The position numbers and the translations under genes are program-made. The notes beneath the pieces were generated by a model, which worked only from the letters and a program-made list of their open reading frames with translations, made no database searches and was not told the DNA's origin. Shown here piece after piece: positions 40,647 through 47,989 of a stretch of 47,989 nucleotides of DNA (the first letter of the stretch is position 1; every line of letters starts with the position of its first letter). Source of the DNA: Coriobacteriia bacterium (GTDB taxonomy: Bacteria > Actinomycetota > Coriobacteriia > Coriobacteriales > Eggerthellaceae); contig JAUNWQ010000005.1 in the NCBI GenBank assembly GCA_030540225.1, positions 1-47,989 on the forward strand, in the 5' to 3' direction.

Positions 40647-42098
40647 CTAGAACCTCAAATCGCGCTCGCCCTTGTGCACGACCGCGGAAATCGCCTCAAC
40701 GCACTGGCGGCGGCGCTTCTCGTCCTCGACCTTCTGCAACTCGCGCTCGATGAGCGCAAAGCCCTTTTGGAAGGTGTCGGGCTTGGCGTAATCGGTCAGG
40801 TACTCCGCAAGCGTGACGAGCGCGTTGGGATGACAGTAATTCAAAATCTGCCCGCTTTTGCAGAAGCTCATGAACCGGTCGCCCGTGCGCCCCGCGCGGT
40901 AGCACGCCGTGCAGAAGCTGGGCACATGCTCCTGGTCGATCAGCCACGAGACCACGTCGTCGAGTGTGCGCTGGTCGCTCACGTCGAACTGCTCGGTGTC
41001 GTGCGGGCGCGCCTGCTCGGTGTAGCCGCCCACGCTCGTGCGGCTCCCACCCGAGATCTGGCTGATGCCGTAGCGCAGCGCGCGCTCCCGCACCGCCTGG
41101 CTCTCGCGCGTGGAGATGATCATGCCCGTGTAGGGCACCGTGATGCGGATGAGCGCGATGATCTTCTCGAACATCTCGTCGGGAATGCCGTTGTCGAACA
41201 CGTCGGGGTCGATATCCATGGCGGGCTTCACGCGCGGCACGCTGATGGTGTGCGGGCCCACGCCGTGGACGGCCTCCAGATGCTCCGCGTGCATGATAAG
41301 GCCCGCGAACTCGTAACGGTAGCTCTCAAGCCCGAACAGCACGCCCAAGCCCACGTCGTCGATGCCGCCCTCCATCGCGCGGTCCATCGCCTCGGTGTGC
41401 CAGTTGTAGTCGCTTTTCGGCCCCGTCGGGTGCAGGCGCTTGTAGCCCTCCTTGTTGTACGTTTCCTGGAACAGGATATACGTACCGATCTCGGCCTTCT
41501 TGAGCATGCGGTACTCGTCCACCGTCGTAGCGGCGATGTTCACGTTCACGCGGCGGATGGCACCGTTTTTGTGCTTGATGGAATAGATGGTGTCCATCGA
41601 TTCCAAAATATACTCGATGGGGTTGTGCTTCGGGTCCTCGCCCGCCTCGATGGCCAGGCGCTTGTGGCCCATGTCCTGCAGCGCGATGACCTCGGCGCGA
41701 ATCTCGTCCTGCGTGAGCTTGCGGCGCGGAATCTCGCGGTTCTTGGCGTGATAGGGGCAGTACAGGCAGCTGTTCACGCAGTAGTTCGACAGGTACAGCG
41801 GCGCGAAAAGCACGATGCGGTTGCCGTAGTATGCCTGCTTGATGTCGTGCGCAAGCTGCTTGATGGCGGCGTTCACCCCCGCATCCTCGCAAGCCAGAAG
41901 CACGCTCGCCTCGCGATGGGTTATCATGGCGCCGTGCTCGTTGGCCGGGTGCAGGTGGGGCTTGCACTTCTCCAGAATGTCGTAGCACAGCTGCAGGTCA
42001 TCCTTGTGCGCATCGGCGAAGGCGAGTGTCTCCAAGATCTCCTCGTCGTTGATGAACTCATCGGCGCAGAGCGATTTCGGGTTATACGAATACCCCAT
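40647..42098 (-). CDS. hydG: [FeFe]-hydrogenase maturase HydG (radical SAM tyrosine lyase)
   Basis: Radical SAM enzyme of 483 aa that cleaves tyrosine to give CO and cyanide for the H-cluster. The SAM cluster motif is CVNSCLYC (Cys107, Cys111, Cys114). The C-terminal auxiliary cluster motif is CTACYRAGRTGDRFM. Full length for the family. It lies 42 bp after hydE and 100 bp before hydF in the same direction. The ATG at 42098 is preceded by AGAAAGAAGGA. Confidence 0.95.
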   Translation of the reverse strand: MGYSYNPKSLCADEFINDEEILETLAFADAHKDDLQLCYDILEKCKPHLHPANEHGAMITHREASVLLACEDAGVNAAIKQLAHDIKQAYYGNRIVLFAPLYLSNYCVNSCLYCPYHAKNREIPRRKLTQDEIRAEVIALQDMGHKRLAIEAGEDPKHNPIEYILESMDTIYSIKHKNGAIRRVNVNIAATTVDEYRMLKKAEIGTYILFQETYNKEGYKRLHPTGPKSDYNWHTEAMDRAMEGGIDDVGLGVLFGLESYRYEFAGLIMHAEHLEAVHGVGPHTISVPRVKPAMDIDPDVFDNGIPDEMFEKIIALIRITVPYTGMIISTRESQAVRERALRYGISQISGGSRTSVGGYTEQARPHDTEQFDVSDQRTLDDVVSWLIDQEHVPSFCTACYRAGRTGDRFMSFCKSGQILNYCHPNALVTLAEYLTDYAKPDTFQKGFALIERELQKVEDEKRRRQCVEAISAVVHKGERDLRF

Positions 42099-42140
42099 AG
42101 GGTCCTTCTTTCTTCAGTGCTTTCAAGCGCCCGACGGCAA

Positions 42141-43229
42141 TCACGTCTCGGGCAGGGGCGCCATATCGCCGCGATCGACGACGAGCTCGTAGCCGATCGA
42201 CAGCATGCGCGCACCCAAACAGCCGCGGCATTCCGCAGCCTCTTCGCCCGTACATATCTTGTTATCGTACAAATCGTAGTCTTTGCGGCGATTAACCGGC
42301 GAAAGGTTCGGCATCACCACGTTTGCGCCTGCGAGAATCCCCCGCTCGCGCCCATCGGGAACGATCGTGCCGAGCGCCGTGGTTGCGGGAAGCAGCACAT
42401 TCGGCTTGATGAGCCTGATGATCGACAACAGATAGCACGTGAGCTCCGCCGTGCCCGGCGAAAAGGCGGAAAACGGCGTCGCGTGGTGCGGGACGAACGG
42501 GCCGATGCCGCACATCTCAGGCTGGAACCGCTCGATAAACTGCAGGTCGCACGCAAGGTCGGCCGCGGTTTGGAACGGCGCACCCACCATGAAGCCGGCA
42601 CCCACCGCATACCCGATCTCGCGCAAATCGGACAGACAGCGCATGCGGTTCTCAAGCGACATCTCGGCGGGATGCCAACGCCTGTAGAGCGTGGGGCTTG
42701 CCGTCTCGTGACGCAGCAGGTAACGTTCGGCGCCCACCTCATGCAGACGCTCATAGCCTTCGCGGCTTCGCTCGCCGAACGACAGCGTGATCGCACAGTC
42801 GGGATGCGCCGCATGGATGCGCTCCACAATGCCGCACAGCACGTCATCGGTGAAGAAGGGGTCTTCCCCACCCTGCAAAACGAACGTGCGAAATCCCAGC
42901 TCGTAGCCTGTGTCCGCACATTCGACGATCTCGTCGGCGGAGAGGCGGTAGCGGCGTGCAGAGGCGTTCGACCGGCGGATGCCGCAGTACAGGCAATCGT
43001 TCTTGCAGAAGCTCGACACCTCGATGAGCCCGCGGGTGAACACCTTCGTGCCGTATGCCCGCCTGCGCACGGCATCGGCGCGACTCGCAAGCTCACGGGC
43101 CGTGCCGGGCGTGCGCTGCGCGATGAGCCGCTCGTATTCGCCAAGCGAAAGCGAGCGGGTGCAGCACAGCTTGTCGATGAGGAGCGCGAGCCCCTCATCG
43201 GCTTCACTGCTATGTAAGTCGTGGGGCAC
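42141..43229 (-). CDS. hydE: [FeFe]-hydrogenase maturase HydE
   Basis: Radical SAM enzyme of 362 aa acting in assembly of the dithiolate-bridged 2Fe unit. The SAM motif is CKNDCLYC (Cys75, Cys79, Cys82) with the following GIRRSN, and later LQGGEDPFFTD and GIGPFVPHHATPF, all typical of HydE. The GTG start at 43229 directly follows the hydA stop codon (TAG then GTG), so translation is probably coupled; the ribosome binding site is weak. Confidence 0.93.
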   Translation of the reverse strand: MPHDLHSSEADEGLALLIDKLCCTRSLSLGEYERLIAQRTPGTARELASRADAVRRRAYGTKVFTRGLIEVSSFCKNDCLYCGIRRSNASARRYRLSADEIVECADTGYELGFRTFVLQGGEDPFFTDDVLCGIVERIHAAHPDCAITLSFGERSREGYERLHEVGAERYLLRHETASPTLYRRWHPAEMSLENRMRCLSDLREIGYAVGAGFMVGAPFQTAADLACDLQFIERFQPEMCGIGPFVPHHATPFSAFSPGTAELTCYLLSIIRLIKPNVLLPATTALGTIVPDGRERGILAGANVVMPNLSPVNRRKDYDLYDNKICTGEEAAECRGCLGARMLSIGYELVVDRGDMAPLPET

Positions 43230-44948
43230 CTAGATATCCCACGTAAGCTGATCGGTGTGGAGCAGCTTCTCGGCCTTCTCGGAAAGCGGACGCTCATAGA
43301 GTCTCTCGTAGAGCGCCGCGATGTCGGGGTTCTCGTGCGAGTAGCGCAGCACGTCGGCCCCGTCGAGCGAGTTGAGCACCGCAGCACGCTCGCGCGCGAG
43401 CTCCTGGTTGAAGGCGATCGGCTGGCCGCCGCCGCCCACGCAGCCGCCCGGGCAGGCCATGATCTCGACGAAGTCGTAGCTCGCCTCGCCCGATTCGAGC
43501 GCGTCGAGCAGCGCCGCCGTATTCTCCAGACCGCTCGCGATGGCGATGCGAAGCTGCAGGCCCGCGATCTCGAGCGTCTTGTCGACCCAGGGCTTATCGG
43601 GCGTCGCTGCCGTGGTGTCGCACGTGCTGAAATCGGGGTTTTCGCCCGTAAGGAAGAACGCCGCCGAACGAAGCGCTGCCTCCATCACGCCACCCGTGCG
43701 CCCGAAGATGGTTCCCGCGCCCGTCGATGTTCCCAGCGGGTCGTCGAACTTCTGCTCGGGCAGCGCGGTGCAGTCCACGTTGAACATGCGCAGCATGCGA
43801 TCGAACTCGCGCGTGGTGAGCACGGCGTCGACGTCCTGGCCGGCCTCCGAGGACAGCTGCGGGACACCCGCCTCGTACTTCTTGGCGACGCACGGCATGA
43901 CGGAGACGACGAAGATTCGTTTTCCCTGTTCGGCAGCTTGCTCGGACAGAAGCGCCTTCGCCGTGGCACCCAACATCTGGTGCGGCGACTTGCTCGACGA
44001 GAGCTGCGCGACGAATTGCGGGTAGTGCAGCTTGGCGAAGCGCACCCAGCCCGGGCAACAGCTCGTGAACATGGGCCGCGGCTTGCCCTCCTTGACCCAT
44101 TCGATAAACTCGTTCGCCTCTTCCATGATGGTGAGGTCGGCGGCGAAGTCGGTGTCGTAGACGTGGTCGAAGCCGAGCGCGCGCAATGCCGACACCATGC
44201 GGCCCTGCGTGGCCTGCTCGCGGGCAAGGCCCACGCCCTCGCCCCACGCCGAGCGGATGGCGGGCGCGACCTGAACCACCGTTATCGTCTGAGGATCGGC
44301 AAGCGCCGCGAGCACGTTGTCGGTGTCGTCGCGCGCAGTAAGGGCGCCCGTCGGACAATGGGTGATGCACTGGCCGCAGAGAGCACAGCCTGCATCGGCG
44401 ATGTGCACACCGCCAGCGACCCGCACGCCCCGATAGGAGGCGGGGCCGGACATCTCCCACACCGAGCAGTGCTGCACCTTGGCGCATTCGGCGATGCAGC
44501 GCATGCAGCGGATGCATTTGGTGGCGTCGCGCTGCAAGGGGAATTCCCCATCCCACGCTTCGAAGTCAAACACGGGGTCGCGCTCCAAGTCCGCCACGCC
44601 GAGCGAGTTCGCGAGATTTTGCAGCGCGCAGGTACCTCTGCGCTTGCACGTGGTGCATTCGCTACGATGACCTGCGAGAATGGTCTTCACGTTCTGGCGA
44701 CGGGCGGAGATGGCGCGCGGGGTCGCCGTGCGCACGGCCATACCGTCGAACACGGGGGTGTTGCAGGCGGCGGCCAGGCCGTCCTGCCCTTCGACCTCGA
44801 CCACGCACACGCGGCACGAGCCGATCTCGTTAATCTTCGCCATATAGCACAGCGTCGGGATGTCGACGCCGGCGAGCTTCGCGGCATCCAAGATGGTGGA
44901 GCCCTCGGGGACCTCTACGGCCACACCGTCGATGGTAACCTTACACAT
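43230..44948 (-). CDS. hydA: [FeFe]-hydrogenase catalytic subunit
   Basis: Hydrogenase of 572 aa (group A plan). The N-terminal [2Fe-2S] domain has Cys34, Cys45, Cys48 and Cys62; the His-Cys cluster has His94, Cys98, Cys101 and Cys107; two [4Fe-4S] motifs follow (CIRCMRCIAEC, CALCGQCITHC). The H-cluster motifs are complete: FTSCCPGW (Cys297, Cys298), MPCVAKKYE (Cys353) and MACPGGCVGGGGQP (Cys499, Cys503). ATG 44948 has GAGGGAAGGG upstream and overlaps the end of the flavoprotein gene by 8 bases, so the two subunits are made together. It probably couples H2 to NAD(P)(H) and ferredoxin through that partner. Confidence 0.95.
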   Translation of the reverse strand: MCKVTIDGVAVEVPEGSTILDAAKLAGVDIPTLCYMAKINEIGSCRVCVVEVEGQDGLAAACNTPVFDGMAVRTATPRAISARRQNVKTILAGHRSECTTCKRRGTCALQNLANSLGVADLERDPVFDFEAWDGEFPLQRDATKCIRCMRCIAECAKVQHCSVWEMSGPASYRGVRVAGGVHIADAGCALCGQCITHCPTGALTARDDTDNVLAALADPQTITVVQVAPAIRSAWGEGVGLAREQATQGRMVSALRALGFDHVYDTDFAADLTIMEEANEFIEWVKEGKPRPMFTSCCPGWVRFAKLHYPQFVAQLSSSKSPHQMLGATAKALLSEQAAEQGKRIFVVSVMPCVAKKYEAGVPQLSSEAGQDVDAVLTTREFDRMLRMFNVDCTALPEQKFDDPLGTSTGAGTIFGRTGGVMEAALRSAAFFLTGENPDFSTCDTTAATPDKPWVDKTLEIAGLQLRIAIASGLENTAALLDALESGEASYDFVEIMACPGGCVGGGGQPIAFNQELARERAAVLNSLDGADVLRYSHENPDIAALYERLYERPLSEKAEKLLHTDQLTWDI

Positions 44949-46779
44949 ATTGGACCCTTCCCTCGTCAAGAACACCGCAGCCGAAATGATCGCAGCGCAG
45001 GCAGCGACGCGCTTCCTGGAACGCCTCTTCGGCCGACATCTCCACCTCGACCGCATCGAAGTCTTCCTTGCGCTCTCGCGCGGGGCGCTCCACGATGTTC
45101 ACGCGGCCGCAGGGCTGACGCCAGTTCGCAGCCGCGGGAGGAACCTCGACGCCGCAATCGAGCTCGTGGTTGAATCCCAGGAAATCGTCGATGTTACGCG
45201 CAGCCACCTTGCCAGCGCCGATAGCGATGATCACGGTCTTCGGGCCCACCTGGCAGTCACCGCCCACGAACACGTTGTCGAGCGACCCCATCGATTTCAA
45301 GCCGTCGTCCGCCTCGAAGTAGGTGCGATCGGCCTGCATGCCCGCCTCTTCGAACGGCGCGCTCTCGATATCTTGTCCCACGGCGATGAGCACCACGTCG
45401 GCAGGCACGCGAACAAGCGGCTTGTCGGCCTTCTGCGGAGCCGGGCGGCCGCGCTTCACGGGGCCGATGAACTGCGGCTGAGCGTACAATGCCACCGCGC
45501 GCCCGTCTTCGACCTCGATGTGGTCGGGTGCCTGCAGGGTCATCATCTCGACGCCTTCCTGCATGGCGGAGTCGATTTCCGCACGCAGCGCCGTCATGTC
45601 CTCGAGACGGCGGCGATAGGCGACCGTCACGCTCGCAGCACCGGCTCGCACGCTCGTGCGCGCGCAGTCCATGGCGACGTTGCCGCCACCGACGACCACC
45701 ACGTTCTTGCCCGTGAAGTCGGGGTACTCGCCATCGCCGATCTTGGTGAGCAGATTGACAGCGCTCATGACGCCCCCGGCGTCAGCCCCATCGAGCTTCA
45801 AAGTCTTGCCGCCCTGGGCGCCGATGGCCACATACACCGCGTCATATTCGCTCGAAAGGCGGCGCATGCCCTCGGCGTCGATGCGGCACTCCGTGTGCAC
45901 GGTGACGTTGCCCGCCGACACGATGGCGCGGATGTCCTCGTCGAGGCGCTCGCGCGGGAAGCGGTACGCCGGGATGCCATAGCGCATCATGCCGCCGAGC
46001 TGCTTGCGCATCTCGATCACATGCACCTCATGTCCCATAAGGGCGCAGAAGTATGCGCAGGTCAGGCCAGAGGGGCCACCGCCCACTACGGCGATCTTCT
46101 TGCCCGTGGGCGCGGCGGGGGCGGGAGTCGGCACCTGATCGGCGGCGAGCTGGTCGACCGCGAACTTCTTGATGCCCCGGATGTTGATCGGCGCATCGAT
46201 GAGCGTGCGGCGGCAGCGATTCTCGCACGGATGCTCGCACACGAACGCGCACGCCGTGGGGAACGGGTTGTCCTTGCGAATCATGCCGATTGCCCCGGCG
46301 TAATCGCCCGAGCCCGCAAGCGCGATGTATGCCGGCACGTTCACGTGTGCCGGGCACAGCGTTTCGCACGGCACCGTCTGCGCGACACCTTCGCGGCATT
46401 GCCCCTGCTTGACGTGGCTTTCGAACTCTTCCTTAAACGTGTCGAGGCCCGCAAGGAGCACTTCGGCCGCATGCCAGCCGATAGCGCAATCGGCAGTGTC
46501 GCGCACGACCGTGGCCTGGGCGCGGATCTCGTCGAGCACATCGGGCTCGACGTCGAACGCGAGAACCTCTTCGAGCAGTGTCTCGATATGGGCTATCCCC
46601 TCGCGGCACGGCACGCATTTGCCGCACGTTTGGCATCCGCCCGCACGCAGTAGGTCGAGCTGCATCGCCACTGCGCACATGCCAGGCGGCGTGGCCTCCA
46701 CCCTGCGCTCGTACTCGTCCAAAAACGTTGCGAACTTGGCGTCGTCTTTGGCACGTGGCGCGACCGATAGTCTTGCCAT
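44941..46779 (-). CDS. GltD-like flavoprotein with N-terminal NuoF-type iron-sulfur domain (hydrogenase partner)
   Basis: Protein of 612 aa. Residues ~40-75 contain GGCQTCGKCVPCREGI, the [4Fe-4S] motif of NuoF/HydB C-terminal regions, but the FMN/NADH-binding body of NuoF is absent. A Cys-rich GltD/NfnB-type domain follows (CETLCPAHVNVPAYI, CEHPCENRCRRTLID), then the first dinucleotide fold (KKIAVVGGGPSGLTCAY) and the second (KNVVVVGGGNVAMDCA), and the C-terminal CLRCDHFGCG. This is the make-up of NAD(P)H diaphorase partners of [FeFe]-hydrogenases. ATG 46779 has GAGGGGGG upstream; an earlier ATG (46851) lies within the promoter repeats. Confidence 0.88.
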   Translation of the reverse strand: MARLSVAPRAKDDAKFATFLDEYERRVEATPPGMCAVAMQLDLLRAGGCQTCGKCVPCREGIAHIETLLEEVLAFDVEPDVLDEIRAQATVVRDTADCAIGWHAAEVLLAGLDTFKEEFESHVKQGQCREGVAQTVPCETLCPAHVNVPAYIALAGSGDYAGAIGMIRKDNPFPTACAFVCEHPCENRCRRTLIDAPINIRGIKKFAVDQLAADQVPTPAPAAPTGKKIAVVGGGPSGLTCAYFCALMGHEVHVIEMRKQLGGMMRYGIPAYRFPRERLDEDIRAIVSAGNVTVHTECRIDAEGMRRLSSEYDAVYVAIGAQGGKTLKLDGADAGGVMSAVNLLTKIGDGEYPDFTGKNVVVVGGGNVAMDCARTSVRAGAASVTVAYRRRLEDMTALRAEIDSAMQEGVEMMTLQAPDHIEVEDGRAVALYAQPQFIGPVKRGRPAPQKADKPLVRVPADVVLIAVGQDIESAPFEEAGMQADRTYFEADDGLKSMGSLDNVFVGGDCQVGPKTVIIAIGAGKVAARNIDDFLGFNHELDCGVEVPPAAANWRQPCGRVNIVERPARERKEDFDAVEVEMSAEEAFQEARRCLRCDHFGCGVLDEGRVQYV

Positions 46780-46800
46780 ATGACCCCCCTCATCGTTTAA

Positions 46801-46830
46801 GTGATGAAATGTGATAAGATGTGACACGTG
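46801..46830. promoter_or_regulatory. Three head-to-tail 10-bp repeats upstream of the hydrogenase operon
   Basis: GTGATGAAAT (46801-46810), GTGATAAGAT (46811-46820) and GTGACACGTG (46821-46830) stand in exact 10-bp phase, 22 bases upstream of the flavoprotein start. Helically phased direct repeats like this usually bind several protomers of one regulator. TGTGATAAGATGTGACA also looks loosely CRP/FNR- or Rex-like. Confidence 0.5.
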
Positions 46831-46851
46831 TATGGCATGCATCGTCATCAC

Positions 46852-47197
46852 GGTTTCCTCACCCTACCATTACGCTATGAAAGCCCGCAAACCCCAATCG
46901 CCGAAGCGGGAATCTGCGGCCATCAGCGGTATAGGGGTTTGCAAGCGCACCGTTATCACCCGTTGCGACACCTTTTTCCTTCCTCCTCCGCGCAAGCACA
47001 CCCTGCCCGCCTCGCCCCTCGCAGCCCCTTCTCTTGCCAGCACACGCCATCGCCCCCCATCGCCCCAACACGCAGGACGGGCAGAATCTACCGCTGGGCA
47101 AGCTCGCAGGAATCGATTGCTACCTCGCAAGCCACATATGGCTAGAATCGGCACATACCCCAATCGCAGGGGAAATCCCCATCAATAAGGAGGACCC
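46852..47197. other. Intergenic region before the short-chain dehydrogenase gene
   Basis: No gene supported. An inverted repeat GCAAACCCC (46887-46895) / GGGGTTTGC (46934-46942) encloses a GC-rich segment and may fold into an mRNA structure or serve as operator. A C-rich, G-poor tract lies at about 46975-47070. TAGAAT near 47143 could be a -10 for the dehydrogenase gene, whose ribosome binding site is AAGGAGGA. Confidence 0.35.
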
Positions 47198-47989
47198 ATG
47201 GGCTTCTACAGTGGAAAGACCGCCATCGTCACGGGTGCCGGCTTCGCGGCACTGAAGGACGGCTCCGCCGGATCGATCGGCTACGGCATCGCCACGGCGT
47301 TCGCCAAGGAAGGCGCGAACCTCGTCATCACCGGCCGCAATGAGAAGAAACTCAACGCCGCGAAGGAGAAGCTCGAGAGCGCCTACGGCATCGAAGTGCT
47401 AATCGCGCAAGCCGACATCAACGCGTCCGCCGACAACAAGGCGATTGCGCAGGGCGTCGTTGACGAGGCGATGGCCAAGTTCGGACGCATCGATTTCCTC
47501 GTGAACAACGCGCAGGCGTCCGCGTCGGGCGTCACGCTCGCCGACCACACCCCCGAGCAGTTTGACCTCGCCATCTATTCCGGCCTCTACGCCGCCTTCT
47601 ACTACATGCAAGCGTGCTACCCTCATCTTAAGGAGACGAAGGGTTCCGTCGTGAACTTCGCAAGCGGCGCCGGCCTGTTCGGCAACTACGGGCAGTGCGC
47701 CTACGCGGCCGCCAAAGAGGGAATCCGCGGCCTGACGCGCGTCGCGGCAACCGAGTGGGGCCCGGACGGCATCAACGTGAACATCGTGTGCCCGCTTGCA
47801 TGGACCGCCGCCTTGGAGAACTTCAAGGAGCAATACCCCGAGGCCTACGAGGCCAACGTTCACATGCCGCCGATGGGCCACTACGGCAACGTCGAGACCG
47901 AGATCGGCCGTGCGGTGCTCCAGCTCTGCGGCCCCGACTTCAAGTTCATGAGCGGCGAGACCATCACGCTGGAAGGCGGCATGGGACTG
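47198..47989 (+). CDS. Short-chain dehydrogenase/reductase (partial, runs off right edge)
   Basis: NAD(P)-dependent oxidoreductase; 264 codons are inside the window without a stop. It has the Rossmann start KTAIVTGAG, NNAQASASG in place of the usual NNAG, the catalytic serine in NFASGAG and the YAAAK motif (Tyr/Lys), ending with SGETITLEGGMGL, typical of the SDR C-terminus, so only a few residues are missing. The glycine-rich loop is interrupted: about 11 residues (FAALKDGSAGS) separate TGAG from IGYGIA. From memory this resembles SDRs of Eggerthella-type gut actinobacteria, including hydroxysteroid dehydrogenases, but no substrate can be claimed. AAGGAGGA precedes ATG 47198. Confidence 0.9.
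   Translation, partial: MGFYSGKTAIVTGAGFAALKDGSAGSIGYGIATAFAKEGANLVITGRNEKKLNAAKEKLESAYGIEVLIAQADINASADNKAIAQGVVDEAMAKFGRIDFLVNNAQASASGVTLADHTPEQFDLAIYSGLYAAFYYMQACYPHLKETKGSVVNFASGAGLFGNYGQCAYAAAKEGIRGLTRVAATEWGPDGINVNIVCPLAWTAALENFKEQYPEAYEANVHMPPMGHYGNVETEIGRAVLQLCGPDFKFMSGETITLEGGMGL

Noticed and set aside
39642-43217. 1191-codon plus-strand frame opposite hydF, hydG and hydE
   Set aside because: It spans three genes with complete enzyme motifs on the other strand; long antisense frames are expected at this GC content.

Overview
The window is high-GC bacterial chromosome with dense, mostly operonic genes. The gene families point to a strictly anaerobic gut actinobacterium of the Coriobacteriia, most likely Eggerthellaceae: an [FeFe]-hydrogenase with its HydE/HydF/HydG maturases, NapH-like 4Fe-4S membrane proteins, an EFR1-type ferredoxin, a three-subunit molybdenum hydroxylase and YhgE/Pip proteins. 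This assignment is an inference from gene content; no rRNA or tRNA gene was seen.

Left part (1-6700). An ECF-type transporter ATPase (cut by the left edge) and its T-component are divergent from an AraC regulator. A decay island follows (about 2640-3870) with a RelB/DinJ antitoxin remnant, another degenerate frame, and an intact AbiEi-type antitoxin whose AbiEii toxin stops after 26 codons at a strong hairpin. Next comes a cassette of two overlapping radical SAM genes (the 'radical SAM mobile pair' A and B) plus a divergent TetR regulator. The cassette is bracketed by two copies of an imperfect 84-bp direct repeat, and its radical SAM genes look less GC-rich than their surroundings. An isolated 17-bp palindrome around a -10-like sequence lies just outside it.

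Metal and redox part (6700-16300). A zinc uptake operon reads zur, small Cys-rich membrane protein, znuA, znuC, znuB. After a DUF3825 gene and trmO, a two-component system is divergent from a three-gene redox unit: a 48-aa CXXC membrane peptide, a polyferredoxin membrane protein and a thioredoxin-fold lipoprotein. This unit probably moves electrons across the membrane to an extracytoplasmic thiol protein.

Middle part (16400-33100). A UvrA-like paralogue lies next to a MerR regulator that is divergent from an iron alcohol dehydrogenase and a carboxymuconolactone-decarboxylase/cupin fusion, an arrangement like the AdhR regulon of Bacillus. Then come an IS remnant, a frameshifted methyltransferase, an EamA transporter, a palindromic repeat element, a dihydrouridine synthase, an XRE/zinc-ribbon regulator, YhgE/Pip with a divergent TetR gene, a PAP2 phosphatase, an EFR1 flavodoxin-ferredoxin, a MarR-controlled pair of SMR transporters, and an unrecognised zinc-ribbon protein.

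Right part (33200-47989). A purine module holds a xanthine-dehydrogenase-type enzyme (FAD, 2Fe-2S and Mo subunits), a MocA-like nucleotidyltransferase and an NCS2 purine permease with an apparent N-terminal frameshift. Then an unbroken minus-strand run reads: a GltD-like flavoprotein with an N-terminal NuoF-type cluster, hydA, hydE, hydG, hydF. It is preceded by three head-to-tail 10-bp repeats. The window ends inside a short-chain dehydrogenase gene.
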